A model generated the notes under the pieces. That model saw only the letters and a list, made by a program, of their open reading frames with translations. It made no database searches and was not told where the DNA came from. Of a stretch of DNA of 64,000 nt, positions 1 to 12,054 are shown piece by piece. The stretch lies in assembly GCF_900005765.1 (NCBI RefSeq), contig NC_041685.1, positions 248,001 through 312,000 of the forward strand. The letters are read 5' to 3'. The stretch comes from Plasmodium relictum (lineage: Eukaryota; Apicomplexa; Aconoidasida; Haemosporida; Plasmodiidae). The number at the start of each line of letters is the position of its first letter. Within the stretch, counting starts at the first letter, position 1. The translations under genes and the position numbers were made by a program.

Positions 1-904
1 TTGTGAGATTTTAACAATATTTCTTCCGGCTTTTGTATTTTTTTTTTTTTAGAAAAAACTATTTTATATTTCTGCACATTAAACATAAAATATTTCTGCA
101 TACTTAATGCGTAATATTTTATATTATAAAAATTTTATAAAATTTTTTTTAATAGGAAAAATTAAGATGCCATTTAAATACCAATGAATAGAAAAATATA
201 TTATTTAATAATTTTTTTTCCATAATTTTAAAAAATTACACTTTATATTATTAATTTTTTTTTTTTTTTATTCATTTAAATAGCAAAAAGGCATCTTTGC
301 AGTAATTTTATTTTCAACATTACATAAAAGAAATATATTTTTTTAGTAAAAATATACGAATTCAAGAAAAATGGTATTCCGTGTTTTTTACAATTATCGC
401 TTTATTCAAAGCTAGATATATAATTATTATAAGAAATTTAAATGAAGTTTATTTTAATATTAGCATGTTATAAATTTTCTATTTATTGTATAATAAAAGA
501 AATTATATTGATTCTTATTAAAACATTGTTTTTATATAATCTTCAAAAAATATTCAACAAATTTCTAAGAAATGTATTAATAAACTTTTATATATTTGCA
601 ATTTTTTTTTTTTATATGCACATATATATGTATATTCATTTTTATATTCACTATTTTTATCATGCTTCTATATTTTTAAATTTAATAATAATAATTCTTA
701 TTAACTTTATATAAAATCATTTAAATAGTATGTATAAGTAGCACCTTTCTTATTTTTTTATTTCTTAAAATAGTATCTTTTTTTAATGTTATATATTTTT
801 TTTTTGTATAAACTATGTTCTAAAAAAAGTTTCCATATTTATTAAAAAAGGAATTAAAAAAAAAAGCACTATTTAAATATATATAAATTTTTAATATCAT
901 AAAA
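1..904. other. AT-rich intergenic stretch at window edge
   Basis: No convincing gene is visible. The stretch is T- and A-tracts. An open frame at 442-714 is almost only Phe, Ile, Tyr and Leu and looks like chance in AT-rich DNA. One inverted repeat is present: an 8-base arm at 164-171 and its exact complement at 290-297, each next to an ATTTAAAT palindrome. Confidence 0.5.
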
Positions 905-1108
905 ATGGAAGAATGTAAAAAAAAAAAAAAAAAATTAAAAAATAGGGAATTATTTTATCATTTACAATATATATATGTCATTGATCAAATGGTACGAATA
1001 ATTTTAAGAGAAGAAAAAAAAATTATGTGTTATTTTACTCGTAATTTGAAATTTTTTTTTAATTTCCAATTGAAAATTACTGAAAAGTTGGAACTTTATA
1101 ATAATTAA
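905..1108 (+). CDS. Possible small protein, 67 aa, unrecognised
   Basis: A single open frame starts with ATG in an A-rich, G-following context typical of Plasmodium starts. It encodes a lysine-rich N-terminus and then a mixed stretch (YHLQYIYVIDQMVRIILREE) with more varied residues than the purely Phe/Ile/Tyr chance frames nearby. No signal peptide or known domain is recognised. It is convergent with the next gene, ending about 80 bases from that gene's stop. It could be a real small protein, a terminal exon of a gene outside the window, or chance. Evidence is composition only. Confidence 0.25.
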   Translation: MEECKKKKKKLKNRELFYHLQYIYVIDQMVRIILREEKKIMCYFTRNLKFFFNFQLKITEKLELYNN

Positions 1109-1186
1109 TGGGTTGCTATAAAAAAAAAAATATAAATATTTTTTTATATTCTAAGAATAATAAATTAAAAATATTACATTTTATTA

Positions 1187-2009
1187 TTATTTTCTCCTTA
1201 CATGCATACAACTATAGGTTATACTATTTTGTAAATCATCCTTTTCGTATTCCTTATAGAACATTTTAACATTTTCATCAATATTAGAAAACATTTGCTA
1301 AAGTAAAATAAAATAAAAAAAACATAATCAAAAAATAAAATAAAATAAATAAAACGAAATATAATATAAATTTAATCAAACTTGTAATCTTATTTTATGT
1401 CCAGGTAGCCAGTGTACTTGATTAAATTGTTCTATATCATCTAATATATGTACATTTAAATATAATAATGATTCCATCTAATTTAAAAAAAAAGAAAAAA
1501 AAAAATTAATTTTGATATATTTTATTTTATCACTTCCTCTTCAAAATAAACATTTACACTTACACTATCAAAACCAACATTGATAAAATGCTTAGCTATT
1601 TCGGTTGTTAATTTTTGACTCTTAAAAAATTCTATAACTAATTTTTTTTCTTTTTCTAATTCTGCATCTACAAAAAAAAAAAAAAAAAAAGACATTCAAA
1701 TATAAATATACAGGAAAGAAAAAAAATATTTTTTTAATAAATTACCTACATTCCATACATGAGCAAAACCTTTTAAGTGTGAAGCATAATTTTTACATAA
1801 AAAATCTACCATAAAATGAATAACATTTTTTGGTTGTTGCTTATCAATCTCCTTAAAAAATAAAATTAATTAAAATATAGTTTCAGAGTATCTCAATAAA
1901 AGTAATATTTATTTTTTTTTTAATTAAAAATTTAATATCAAAAAAATACCTCTGATATACAATTTAGAAGCTTTGAAATCGCTTTTCTTGAATAATTTTT
2001 AGTCGACAT
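1187..2009 (-). CDS. Conserved-looking small protein with RIIa/DPY30-like segment, five exons
   Basis: Rebuilt from five exons: 1950-2009, 1746-1851, 1534-1667, 1382-1477 and 1187-1297. All introns have GT..AG ends and the phases join into one 168-residue frame. The start ATG (2007-2009) gives MSTKNYSRKAISKLL. Residues about 20-45 (QPKNVIHFMVDFLCKNYASH) resemble the RIIa/DPY30 dimerisation-docking helix pair, in which a Pro precedes an amphipathic helix ending in aromatic and basic residues. Such domains tether proteins in cilia/flagella and in kinase-anchoring complexes, so a role in the male-gamete flagellum is conceivable; that is inference. The rest (FKSQKLTTEIAKHFINVGFD and QFNQVHWLPGHKIRLQ) is not recognised. 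The exon model is well supported; the function is not. Confidence 0.7.
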
Positions 2010-2052
2010 CTAAATAGTAAAAAAAAATTAATTATATTATTTAGTTATTAAA

Positions 2053-2144
<92 letters not shown>

Positions 2145-4741
2145 TTATTTATATAAATACAAAGATAAAGAATTTTCCTTTTTTTTATTAATATTTAATA
2201 TTTTTCTAATTAAAAATTCAATTATATAAATTAGACATTTCAATATTCAACTTTATATATACACATTACTACTAAAAATAATTTTATAATTCTTAAATTA
2301 TCATTAAAAATATTAAAATAAATATATAAAGCAATAGTTTATTCATTTATTTTATCTTTTTTTAACATGTTTTAAAAAATTCAATTATTTATATAAAGTT
2401 ATAGATATTTTATCAACTTAATAATTCAATGAAGAGTTTTAAAAATTTATATAATATATTGTAATCTATGAATTTTTTATAGAAATAAAAAAAAAAAATT
2501 AATAATAAAAATAAAAACAATATGAAATTATCTTTTATATTTTCTTTTTTATTATTATTTCTTTCCATATATATATATATATATGTATATTAGTATTTGC
2601 TATTTATTTTTCAAGAGTGACTTTTTACCTTTTTCTGTATATTTAAAATATTTTTTTAACAAAAGTTTAGTATCTTATAAAAATAGTTTTTAAATTAATC
2701 AGTAAATTAATAAATTTTAATTTTTTATATCTGAGAGATTAATTTTTTTTTCATAAATTGCAAAAGAACACTAATATATTGTGTTTTTATTTCTTAAACA
2801 CATTTATAAATATACAATTTTATATCCCAATAAAAGTAAAAATAATAATTTATTTAAACAAAAATTATATAGAGAAAATTTGTACAATTATAAAAAATAA
2901 AAAACAAAAATATATGATTCTAACATAAATGAAAAGTATACAAAATAGTATTTATAAAATGGAATAAACATTTTTCCATTATCCTTATTTTACTTTTTCT
3001 TTTCATTAATTATAAAATATAGAAAAGCTCAATAAGTTGTATATATATATAAATGCAAATATGTAAACACATATATATTTTATCTGAAAATGTTTTCTAA
3101 TTTATTTAATCTATCATAGAAATATTTCTTACAAATTTTTTTTTTCTTCTATGTAGAAAAGAGTAAAAATATTGTGCACTAATTTTTATTTTAAATTTAT
3201 TTTTTTTATTTTCATTTTTTAAATAATCTTTATGCACATATTACACACTTGAACGCACACAAAAAAAAAAAAAGAAATTAAGAAATATTTAGATGAATAC
3301 GAACAATTCAATAACAATTAACGTAAAACTATTTTTTAATTTTAAATGATTAATATACAGTAAAAGTAAAAATATATGATATTTTTATTAAGATAAAAAA
3401 TAAATATATAGATAATTTTCAAATATAATTATGTAGAAGTATAATTTTTTATATATACAAAAATAATTACTAATCTTTTAAAGAATTAAATGAAAAAATA
3501 AATACTTAAAACTATTGTAGATCTTCAAAAATACTATATAAATATTTTTTTTTAAGTATTTTTTATAGTAGTTGAAAGAATAAAATAAAAGACATGCAAT
3601 TTTCCTATTGCATATACACTAGAATATTGAATTTTGGCAATAAAAAATAAAATTTAAAATGATATTTAAGTGCTATAAAAAAATCAAGAAAATATCTACT
3701 TTATTTTTATCTAAATCCTTGTTCTTTCAATGTTCTTTCAAAAAAAAAATCCTTTTTTATATTGAAAAAAAGTTACTTATCCTTATATATATTATATATA
3801 GATAGATAAATATTGTTTATAAAAGTCATCTATAAAAAGTAATATATAAAAAAAAGTGCAATACACCTCAAAGGTTTTTTTTATATTTTGCTTTTTTCTA
3901 AGATCTTTTATATAATAAGGAAAAAATATATTTTTTTTGAATTTTAAGAATTATTTACTTCTCATAGAATATAAAAAAGTACTAAAATATGAATCAAAGG
4001 TATTTTTTTTCATATTTTCTTGAATAAATTTTAATATATAGGTATGTATTTTTTTTATTCTTTTATAATTTGCCACATAAAAATAATAATAATAAAAATA
4101 TAATCAGATAATAAATTATTATTTAACATTTAATATTTTTAAAAACATTTCTAAATTATAAAAATTATATAATGTGCTTTACTTTTTTTTTTTATTATTA
4201 ATTGTTTTCTTAATTTTTACTATAGTACGGTTTTATGTATATATTAAAAATGGAATACATTAGTAAAAACTTCTATTGCATCTATTTTTCATTATTTTTT
4301 TTTAATAGCATATAACATTTATATATTTATGTAATTTTTTTTTCGTTACCTAAAACTGCTTTTTATATATTACTAAAAACATAATGATGAAACAAATAAA
4401 TTTTTATGTTAAAATTTAATTTTATTTAACACCTTTTTTTTTGATAAATTATAAAAAAAAAAAAAGAAAAAAATGTATTACAAAATGTATCCTCCTTTTG
4501 ATTAATTTTTTTTTTTAATCATACCGAAGATTATTTTCTAATTTGTAAAAAAGAAATTAAAATAATTTTAATTTATATAAATATTTTTGTATTTCATTTT
4601 TTTTTTTTTTTTTTGTTTTCTATTAACAAAGTTTTATTGTAATATTTTATGATAATTATGCCTATAGAGCTAAAAATTTTCAAAATACTGTTCATTATCT
4701 TAGCATTTTAAAAATATTATTTTTGTGGGAATAAAAGAAAG
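2010..4741. other. Divergent intergenic region between the RIIa-like gene and eIF2D
   Basis: About 2.7 kb with no open frame worth calling. It must carry the promoters and 5' leaders of both flanking genes, which point away from each other. Close to the RIIa-like gene lies a compound microsatellite, (AT)n then (AG)n. The remainder is A/T tracts with no recognised RNA gene. Confidence 0.6.
2060..2140. repeat. Compound microsatellite (AT)n(AG)n
   Basis: About 51 bases of perfect AT dinucleotide run directly into about 30 bases of perfect AG dinucleotide. It lies roughly 50 bases upstream of the ATG of the minus-strand RIIa-like gene, so it is probably in that gene's 5' leader, where it reads as (CT)n(AT)n. 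Similar TA-to-GA junctions occur at 34030-34101 and 44277-44306. Confidence 0.95.
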
Positions 4742-7549
4742 ATGTTCAAAAATAAAATAACATTAACAAACAAAAATTTTCTTGGTAACAAAGATAGAAA
4801 AAAGTAAGTTTACAAATGTTAATAAAAAATTGTTACTTAAAAAAAATTAACAAGAAGAATAAAAATTGAGTATAAATAATAATATAAAAATAATAATAAT
4901 AATAAATAAAAATAAAAATTAAAATTAAAAATTATGTTAAAATACAAACATATAAGACATGGAAAATTGAATTAAAATATTAATAGTAAAAATATGTAAT
5001 AAAAAATACAAGTTTAAAATAAAATATTAAAAAATTTTCATATTTATAAAATTGAAAAATAAAAGTAATTTATATGATTATTAATACATTTTATAAGTGA
5101 AAAAAAAATAATCTTAACTGTTCATCATTTTTTTTTTTTTTGAAGGCTAGTTTTAAATGTAAAGAGTACATTTTTTATAGAAAAAGAAGAAGATATAGAT
5201 GAAATTTTATGTAAAGAAGATACGAGTGTTTGTAAGATACAAAATACAAAAATAATAGTATATTTATCTAAAAATATTCCAGTTTTGTTTTGTATTAATA
5301 ATGTTATATATCCAACTGTTTATACATTATGGAGGTTTCCAAATTTAATTCCATGTTTTGTAATATATCCACCTGCATCAGAATATTTATTAAGAGGTGC
5401 AGATTTAATGATTCCAGGTATATGTAAAGAAATTGATAATTTAGAAAAACTCAAAGATGGGAATGTATGGGGCGTTAGAGTTTTTAACAATCCCTACATT
5501 TTCGCTGTAGGACAATGCTTGATCGAATATAAAAATAACAAAGAATTGTACAATTTAAAAGGAAAATGTCTAAAATTAATTCATATATTTAATGATGAAT
5601 TATGGAAACTTGGTTCACAAATTGTACCAGATAAAAGCTTTAAAAATAAAGTTATTGATTCCGTTGAAGATATAGTAGACAATTTCAGTGACTTTAAAAT
5701 TTATGACGAAAATAGAGGAAAAAAAGAAAAAAAAGAAAAAAAAGAAAAAAAAGAAAAGAAAATAGTGCAGAAAAAAGAAAATAAAAACGACTATTTTGGA
5801 TGGGGAAGTGATACTGATACAGAACAAGAAAAAGAAAATAGTTCTCAAAAATTTAATGGTAAAAATAATGTAGGAAAAATAAGGGAAGAGAAAATAAAAT
5901 GTAAAAGTGTATCAAACGAAAAATATTTAGAAAATTTTTATAAGCACTTTAAAGTATTAATAGAAAAAAATAACGAAGCAAAAAATATATCTTATTGCTT
6001 AAACTATGATAATAATAAAGAAAAAGAACAAAAAATGTGTGCTGAAAAAGTAAGAAAAGTAAGTAAAACAAATAATTTGGAAGAAGGAAATGATAAAAAG
6101 GAATATGATATTGATTTTGGTGAAACAGAAAAAAATGTAGATTTAAATGAATTAGATGAAATAAATTATGAATATATGAAAAAAGATTTAAACAGTCATG
6201 AATATTGCGAAAAAGATATTAATCAAAAAGAAGAGAAATCATCTAAAAATGGTCTTGATAATTGTGATAAAATAAAGAAAACTCAGCATATAAATAAAGG
6301 TTATAAAGACATAGAACAAGAGGAGTTAGAAAAGAGAAGTGATGATTCAGAAATTGAGCATGATGCCAATGGTACATACGAAAAAAAAAAATTCATTAAA
6401 AATAGATTTAAAGATATAGCAGAAGAAGAGATATCTACTAGAACAGAAATAAGTAAAAACATGTTTGAATTAAATTGTGAACATCAAGATTTATTGTTAT
6501 TATATTTGTTTTTAGAAGTTCTGTATTACTTAAATGATGATAATTTACCACTTGATGTTTCTGGTATTTATAGTAGAATGACTAAAGAATGCACATATAT
6601 TCATAAAAATGAAAAGTTCTTAGAAGAATTACATAAATGTAACGTATCTTATGAAGATATAGAAAAAATAAAGAAAAATGAAATTTATATAACATTAGAT
6701 GTAAAAAAATCAAGTTACAAAAAGTTAATAAAGTTTATTCAGAACTGTGTGAAATTAAAATTAATAAAAGTTAAAGAAAAAAGAAATATTGTATCTATAG
6801 TAAATATATGTAAAGAGAATCCCTTATTAACTTCATATAAACCTACACCTATGAATGCAAAAAAAAAAAATAATGAGAATGAGGATGAAAATAAAAATGA
6901 AAATGAAAATCCCAAGACTGATTTAATTAATAAAGGTGCTCAAGTATTAGAATTTTATATGCCTACAAGTAAAACGTTGAATATATTTAGATATGTAGAT
7001 GTTAAAACAGAAAAGAATTCTTATTTTAATATAATTCAATTAAAAGATATATTTAAATCATATATTAAATTAGAAAATTTGCAAGATAAGAAAGATATGC
7101 ATCTAATAAATTTAAATGAAACGTTGCGTTTATCTCTATCTATTGATGATAAGGTTGATAGATTACCATATGAAACAATTTTAAATCAGTTTATTTCAAC
7201 TCAACAACCATGTTATTCAATAATTAAACCTTATGCAAACTTTGATATTGAACCTATCAAAATAATAAAAGGAATATGTCCTTCTATTCATATTTATTCT
7301 GTTGCAAGAATGAAAGGTAAAAAATTCGTAACTCATATAACAAATCTATATTTATTTCATTTGGATCTTAATAAATTTTCTGAATATTTGCAAAAGCAAC
7401 TAGCATGCTCTTGTACTATTTCAATTTCTCCATCAACAAAAAAAGAAGAAGTATTAGTTCAGGGTAATGTAGTCAATCAAATATATAAAATTTTAGTAAA
7501 TAATTATTATCTTCCAAAAAAATATATAGTGTTAAACTCAAAAATGTAA
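4742..7549 (+). CDS. eIF2D: Translation initiation factor eIF2D (ligatin)
   Basis: Two exons, 4742-4803 and 5146-7549, join in phase to give 821 residues; the long open frame alone misses the start. The N-terminus (MFKNK.., then LVLNVKST) and the segment YPTVYTLWRFPNLIPCF followed by LRGADLMIPG match the N-terminal and PUA domains of eIF2D. A low-complexity linker of about 250 residues follows (four KKEK units, many Asp/Glu/Asn). It leads to a SWIB/winged-helix-like region (about 560-690) and a C-terminal SUI1 domain containing IIKGICPSIHIY and VLVQGNVV. eIF2D places initiator tRNA on the 40S subunit without eIF2 and helps recycle post-termination ribosomes in the cytosol. The linker makes the protein longer than the roughly 580-residue animal form. 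Confidence 0.92.
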
Positions 7550-8605
7550 AATTAATGACATTTTTTTGTATTTAAGGAGCTAATTAATATTTAATTAAAA
7601 AAAAAAAAAATGTATATTGCATAAAAAATAAAATGATATTTTTTTAAAAATAGCTTAAAAAACATTGGAAAATTAAGGAGAACAATTATAATAAAGAAAA
7701 AATGAATTAACTTTTTTATTTTTATATATTCAATTAAAAATAAAAAAAAAAAAAAAAAAATGAATACAGACACATTATTATATTTCTTTTTGAAATAATA
7801 ATAATTAAAATATGCTTATTACAAGCTTTTTATTCATATACAATTATAGAAATCTTAACTAAAACTAATTTTGAAATCCTTCAAAATATAATTTTTTTTG
7901 TTTATAAAAATGTTATATTTTAATAATTAAACTTTCATTGCTTTGTATGAAAACATATTTCTTTGTATATTCTTTAACCAATAGCATATACATATATATA
8001 TATGTTTTTATTTTTTTTAAAAACGCTACTAAAATTTATCTCTTTTTATCTACTTTAATAATTATTCTTTTTGTATGTCTTTTTTGCTTTATTAAAAAAA
8101 AAAAAAAATCAAAGCTGTAAATATAAATAATAAATCATGTATTTTTTCTTATATTTATAATCGCAAAATAATTCATATAAAACTTATATAATATATATAT
8201 ATAGCTAACAAATTATAAAATAAAAATACATAAGAATAAATATATGGCTTATTTAAAGAAGCATAAAGAAAATATTATAGTAAATAGTAATTGCGATAAA
8301 AATATTAATTTCAAAAGAAATGACAAAAGTAACCAATTAAAAAAAAGGAAATAAAAAAACATTTAACACGTTTTTATATATATTTAATATATTAATTATA
8401 TTTATTAAAAATTTTTAACTTCATAAAATTTAATGAATTTTGTATATCTGTATAAACTATCATAATAATACTTAGTTTTAATCATTTCAATTTATGTACA
8501 TAAATTCTCTGAAAATATATTAATCTTTTTGTTACTCCATATATATATATTTCTAGAAATTTTCTTTTTTTTAAACCTATTTTCCTCAATTATATTTATA
8601 TATAT
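7550..8605. other. Convergent 3' region between eIF2D and PA28
   Basis: About 1 kb of A/T tracts that should contain both 3' UTRs. The only frame that looks at all coding is the 36-codon ORF at 8244-8354, listed separately. A frame at 7938-8120 is Phe/Ile-rich and not credible. Confidence 0.5.
8244..8354 (+). CDS. Possible small ORF, 36 aa
   Basis: ATG-initiated frame beginning MAYLKKHKENIIVNSNCDKN and ending in a Lys/Arg-rich tail. Its composition (Asn, Asp, Lys, Cys) is closer to a Plasmodium protein than to the Phe/Ile-rich chance frames around it. It lies in the 3' region downstream of eIF2D. No domain is recognised and it may be chance. Confidence 0.15.
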   Translation: MAYLKKHKENIIVNSNCDKNINFKRNDKSNQLKKRK

Positions 8606-9436
8606 TTAAAATGTCATTCTATGATGCGCATCTTCATTTTTTGGTTTGACAACCTTCTCCCAATTTTTATATAATAAATCATAAAGCATAATATAATTAT
8701 TCCTCATATCTATGATAGTAATTTTAATATGAATCCATTCCTTTTCGTCTAACTCTCTAATAGCTTCTTGATAATCATAGACATTGGGATATTTTATAAC
8801 TTTTGTTGATAGTTTTGCTCTTTCCATATAATATTTTACAATGGCATCATATAAATTAAAAGCACTTTCTTCTACTCTAGCTAATTCTTGAATTGCTTCT
8901 TCTTGTATACCTACTCCAAAATTATTACCATCTTCTATTCTAGGAACATTTAATTGTATCCAAAGCTTAATATTTCCAATTATTTCTATTAATTCAGATG
9001 CATATGCTTTTATTTTTTCCAATTCAGAATATATCTGTTTATGAGAAGGTACGTAATGAGTATACAAAACTTTTTCATCAATTACAATTTTTTTTTCTTC
9101 ATGATTAACATAATTTTTCATATTATAATCTAATGTATCTTTCTTTTTCTCTCTATCATCTAAATCATTTACTTTATGTTTTTTTCTAACATTTTCTTCT
9201 ATACGATTTACTTTATATTTATATGAATTACTATCTAAATCTTTTGTATCTAATATAGTTCCTGGTTCTGAATTCACATTTACTAAATTGTTAAAATAAA
9301 TTATTCTTTTAGGTATTCTATCTTTTAATGAATCTATAGCTTGTTTAGTAACATCATATTTAAATTTATTATACTCTTCTCTTATTATCGGATCACTTGG
9401 TTCTATTTTGTCTATTTTATTTAACAAACCTTCCAT
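8606..9436 (-). CDS. PA28: Proteasome activator PA28 (REG-type)
   Basis: A single exon of 276 residues from the methionine at 9436 (MEGLLNKIDKIEPSD). An in-frame ATG upstream at 9538 only adds a Tyr/Ile-rich stretch typical of untranslated leader. The C-terminal half carries the REG/PA28 signature: IQLNVPRIEDGNNFGVGIQE, then YYMERAKLSTKVIKYPNVYD, then LDEKEW and a last helix before VVKPK. PA28 forms a heptameric ring on the end of the 20S proteasome and opens its gate without ATP. Between the N-terminal helix and the core is a charged linker of about 50 residues (KKHKVNDLDDREKKKD). It is convergent with eIF2D. Confidence 0.95.
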   Translation of the reverse strand: MEGLLNKIDKIEPSDPIIREEYNKFKYDVTKQAIDSLKDRIPKRIIYFNNLVNVNSEPGTILDTKDLDSNSYKYKVNRIEENVRKKHKVNDLDDREKKKDTLDYNMKNYVNHEEKKIVIDEKVLYTHYVPSHKQIYSELEKIKAYASELIEIIGNIKLWIQLNVPRIEDGNNFGVGIQEEAIQELARVEESAFNLYDAIVKYYMERAKLSTKVIKYPNVYDYQEAIRELDEKEWIHIKITIIDMRNNYIMLYDLLYKNWEKVVKPKNEDAHHRMTF

Positions 9437-11072
9437 TTCAATAAATGTTATATTTTTTTTATATGCACATATATTTATATATATATATATATAATAATAT
9501 TTTAAAATTTTTAACCTGTATATGTTTATCTGTTTCACTATTTATTCAAATATATTTTATTCACATATATTTATATCATATATATGCAATTATTCATGGT
9601 TATATTAAATGTCATTTCTTAATTATTTATATTTCAAATACATACATATATTTTTTATTTTTTTTCTCTTTTTTATTTTTTAATTTTTTGTTTTTTTTTT
9701 TTTTTTCTTATGACATATTTTATGTTATTTTCTTTAAATTTATTTTAAAATAAACAATTTTATTAATTAAAAAAAAAGAAATGATTAATCCATTAAATTT
9801 TTTTTTTTATCTATAACAAATATATAATTATTATTTTATAAATCCAATTGAATTAAATCTGTAATACCTCTAAAAAATTATCAGTAAAAATATAATTTTA
9901 TGTTCTTGTATAAATTCAGATATATATCTATATTTTACTTTTTATATAAAAAAATTATATTAAAAGAATATACATAAAATTATCTAAAATTTTTAATTTT
10001 TTTTTAAAAATTATTCTCTGTATAAAAGTATATTTTTTTTTATGTGTTTATATAAATTTATCTTTTCGTTGAATTAAGAAAATATATTTATCTAAAAATA
10101 GAAGAAAAAAAAAAATAGATTAAATGAACACAAACTTAATTTGTATCCTATTGTATTTAAATTTTAAGTGAATAACTTTTCTTTTTTTTTAGTTAATGTA
10201 TGTAAATTATATAATATGAAATTTTTACTTTTAAAAATACAAAATTTTATTTATAAAAAAAAATGTTAATTGTTCTTATATTTATATATAAAATATTAAA
10301 GAACATATAATATATATATTTTTTAAAAATTTTTTAATTTAAAAAAAAATGTACATTGCTTAGTAAAACTTAATTTTTTTTTTTTTTTAATACATGTTTT
10401 ATTATTTATAAAAATGTTATTCATGAACTTCCTTTCTTTTTTTTACTTTTGAATTTTACTAAATTTATATTTATATCGACACTGCTTATACATTTTTTTT
10501 TTTTAAATACATTAACTATTTAAAAAATAGAATTTCATATATAAGATATTTTGTTACATTAACTTTTTATTTTTTTATTTTTCTTTTGTGTTAATTATAA
10601 AAATATATACAATAGATGTACATATATATTTTTGTATGCAGACGTACTAAGATATAAGAAACACTTTTTTTTTTTAGTATTATTTGAATCTATTAAAAGG
10701 ATAAATATTTTATTCATATTTATAAAAAGATATTTAAGTTTATAAATTACTCTATTTTTAAGAATGAATTAATTAAAATTCAATATCCTTTTTTCATTAA
10801 GATAATTAGTAACCTATTTTAAAAAAAAAAAAAATAAATAAAATGAGTTCTTAAAAGTTGCATTAATGTTTAGCATTAAAACAAAAAGAAAAGAAAGAAA
10901 AGATAATTATAAATAAATGAAAGCGCTTTATATTCCTTTTTTTTTTTTTCTTTTTCATTTAATATATATTAATAAATTTAAGAGAATGAATAAGAATTTC
11001 ATAATTTTTTAATAATAAATTATTTTTTTTTATACAAGAAATAAAGATGTTTATTAATGGTTATAAAAAATT
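9437..11072. other. Divergent intergenic region between PA28 and bL35
   Basis: About 1.6 kb separating two genes transcribed away from each other, so both promoters must lie here. It contains long T-tracts (for example near 9660-9710) and no recognisable RNA gene. The 102-codon frame at 9445-9753 is Phe/Ile/Tyr-rich and is not called. Two short upstream ATG frames overlap the bL35 start near 11047-11100. Confidence 0.5.
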
Positions 11073-11546
11073 ATGAAGTATTTCTTATTTAAATTGATAT
11101 TATTTATTTTTTCCCTAGATTTTTCAGATGAAAAAAAAAACATCAATGTAATAAATAAAGAATTGTACTTGAATAAAGTGAATGATAATATAAAAAGAAA
11201 AATTAACTATATATATTTTTTAAAAAACAAATATTCAGAAAAAAAAGAAAAAAAACAAAGAAAATTATATAAATTCCTATTTATAAAAATGAATATTAAT
11301 TTTATAAAAAATATGAATAATTTCAAATTATATGTTCGTGGAATAACTAATATCAAGCCGAAAACAAATAAATCAATAGCTAAACGATTTAAAATAACAA
11401 AAAATGGAAAACTAATTAGAAAAAAAGCTGGTAGAAATCATATGTTAAGAAAAAAAACTTCATCTAATAAATCTTCATTAAGGAAAAGAACTACAATAGC
11501 TTCTGGAAGAATAGCAAAAAAATATAAAAGTGTTATTTTTAAATAG
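11073..11546 (+). CDS. Apicoplast 50S ribosomal protein bL35, putative
   Basis: A single exon of 157 residues. The start (MKYFLFKLILFIFSLDFS) is a signal-peptide-like hydrophobic stretch. About 65 residues rich in Lys and Asn follow, which is the bipartite leader used for apicoplast import. The mature part from about residue 95 matches bacterial L35: KTNKSIAKRFKITKNGKLIR, then KAGRNHMLRKKT and LRKRTTIASG. bL35 is a small basic protein that binds 23S rRNA in the large subunit of the organelle ribosome. The deformylase next door acts on the nascent chains such ribosomes produce. The N-terminal exon structure is not in doubt because the frame is open throughout. Confidence 0.88.
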   Translation: MKYFLFKLILFIFSLDFSDEKKNINVINKELYLNKVNDNIKRKINYIYFLKNKYSEKKEKKQRKLYKFLFIKMNINFIKNMNNFKLYVRGITNIKPKTNKSIAKRFKITKNGKLIRKKAGRNHMLRKKTSSNKSSLRKRTTIASGRIAKKYKSVIFK

Positions 11547-12054
11547 CACTCCATTTTATATATATTCTATTTTTTTATTTCAAAATTACATTTTTTTGTA
11601 AATTTTTTTTCATTTGAGTTTTTCTTTTTGTTTTTTTGTTTAATTTATTATATATATATACATACATACACATTTATCTATATTAAAAATATGGTCATTT
11701 ATATACCCAGTGTTGTATAATTTTTTTTAATCTTATTATTTTATTTTATTTTTTTTTTTTTAAATTATATAAACATATAAAGTGATTAAAAAAAAGTTTA
11801 TATGAAAAAAAGAATATAAAAAAGTATAATTTTATATTCAATTATTTTAAGTGATACTTAAAAAAAGAATAAATAAATAAATTTATTTTGCACATATTAA
11901 AATTATGATAAAAAATACTATATTCATAATAGTATTCAGCAAGAAAGGTAATTTTATATGCATATTTATTTTATGAAAAAAGACATAGTTCAAAGTTTAC
12001 AAAAAAAGAAAAAAAAAAAAAAAAAAAGTTAATAAAGGAAAGATAGAATAATTA
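11547..12054. other. Convergent 3' region between bL35 and peptide deformylase
   Basis: About 500 bases of A/T tracts holding the two 3' UTRs. Nothing else is visible. Confidence 0.5.

Noticed and set aside
442-714. 90-codon ORF
   Set aside because: Almost wholly Phe, Ile, Tyr, Leu and Asn from T-rich DNA, with no domain; expected by chance.
8500-9430. PA28 start at the upstream ATG (9538)
   Set aside because: The added residues are Tyr/Ile runs from a (TA)n stretch; the downstream Met gives the expected N-terminal helix.
9445-9753. 102-codon ORF upstream of PA28
   Set aside because: Antisense to the PA28 5' end and made of Phe/Ile/Tyr runs; poly-T driven.
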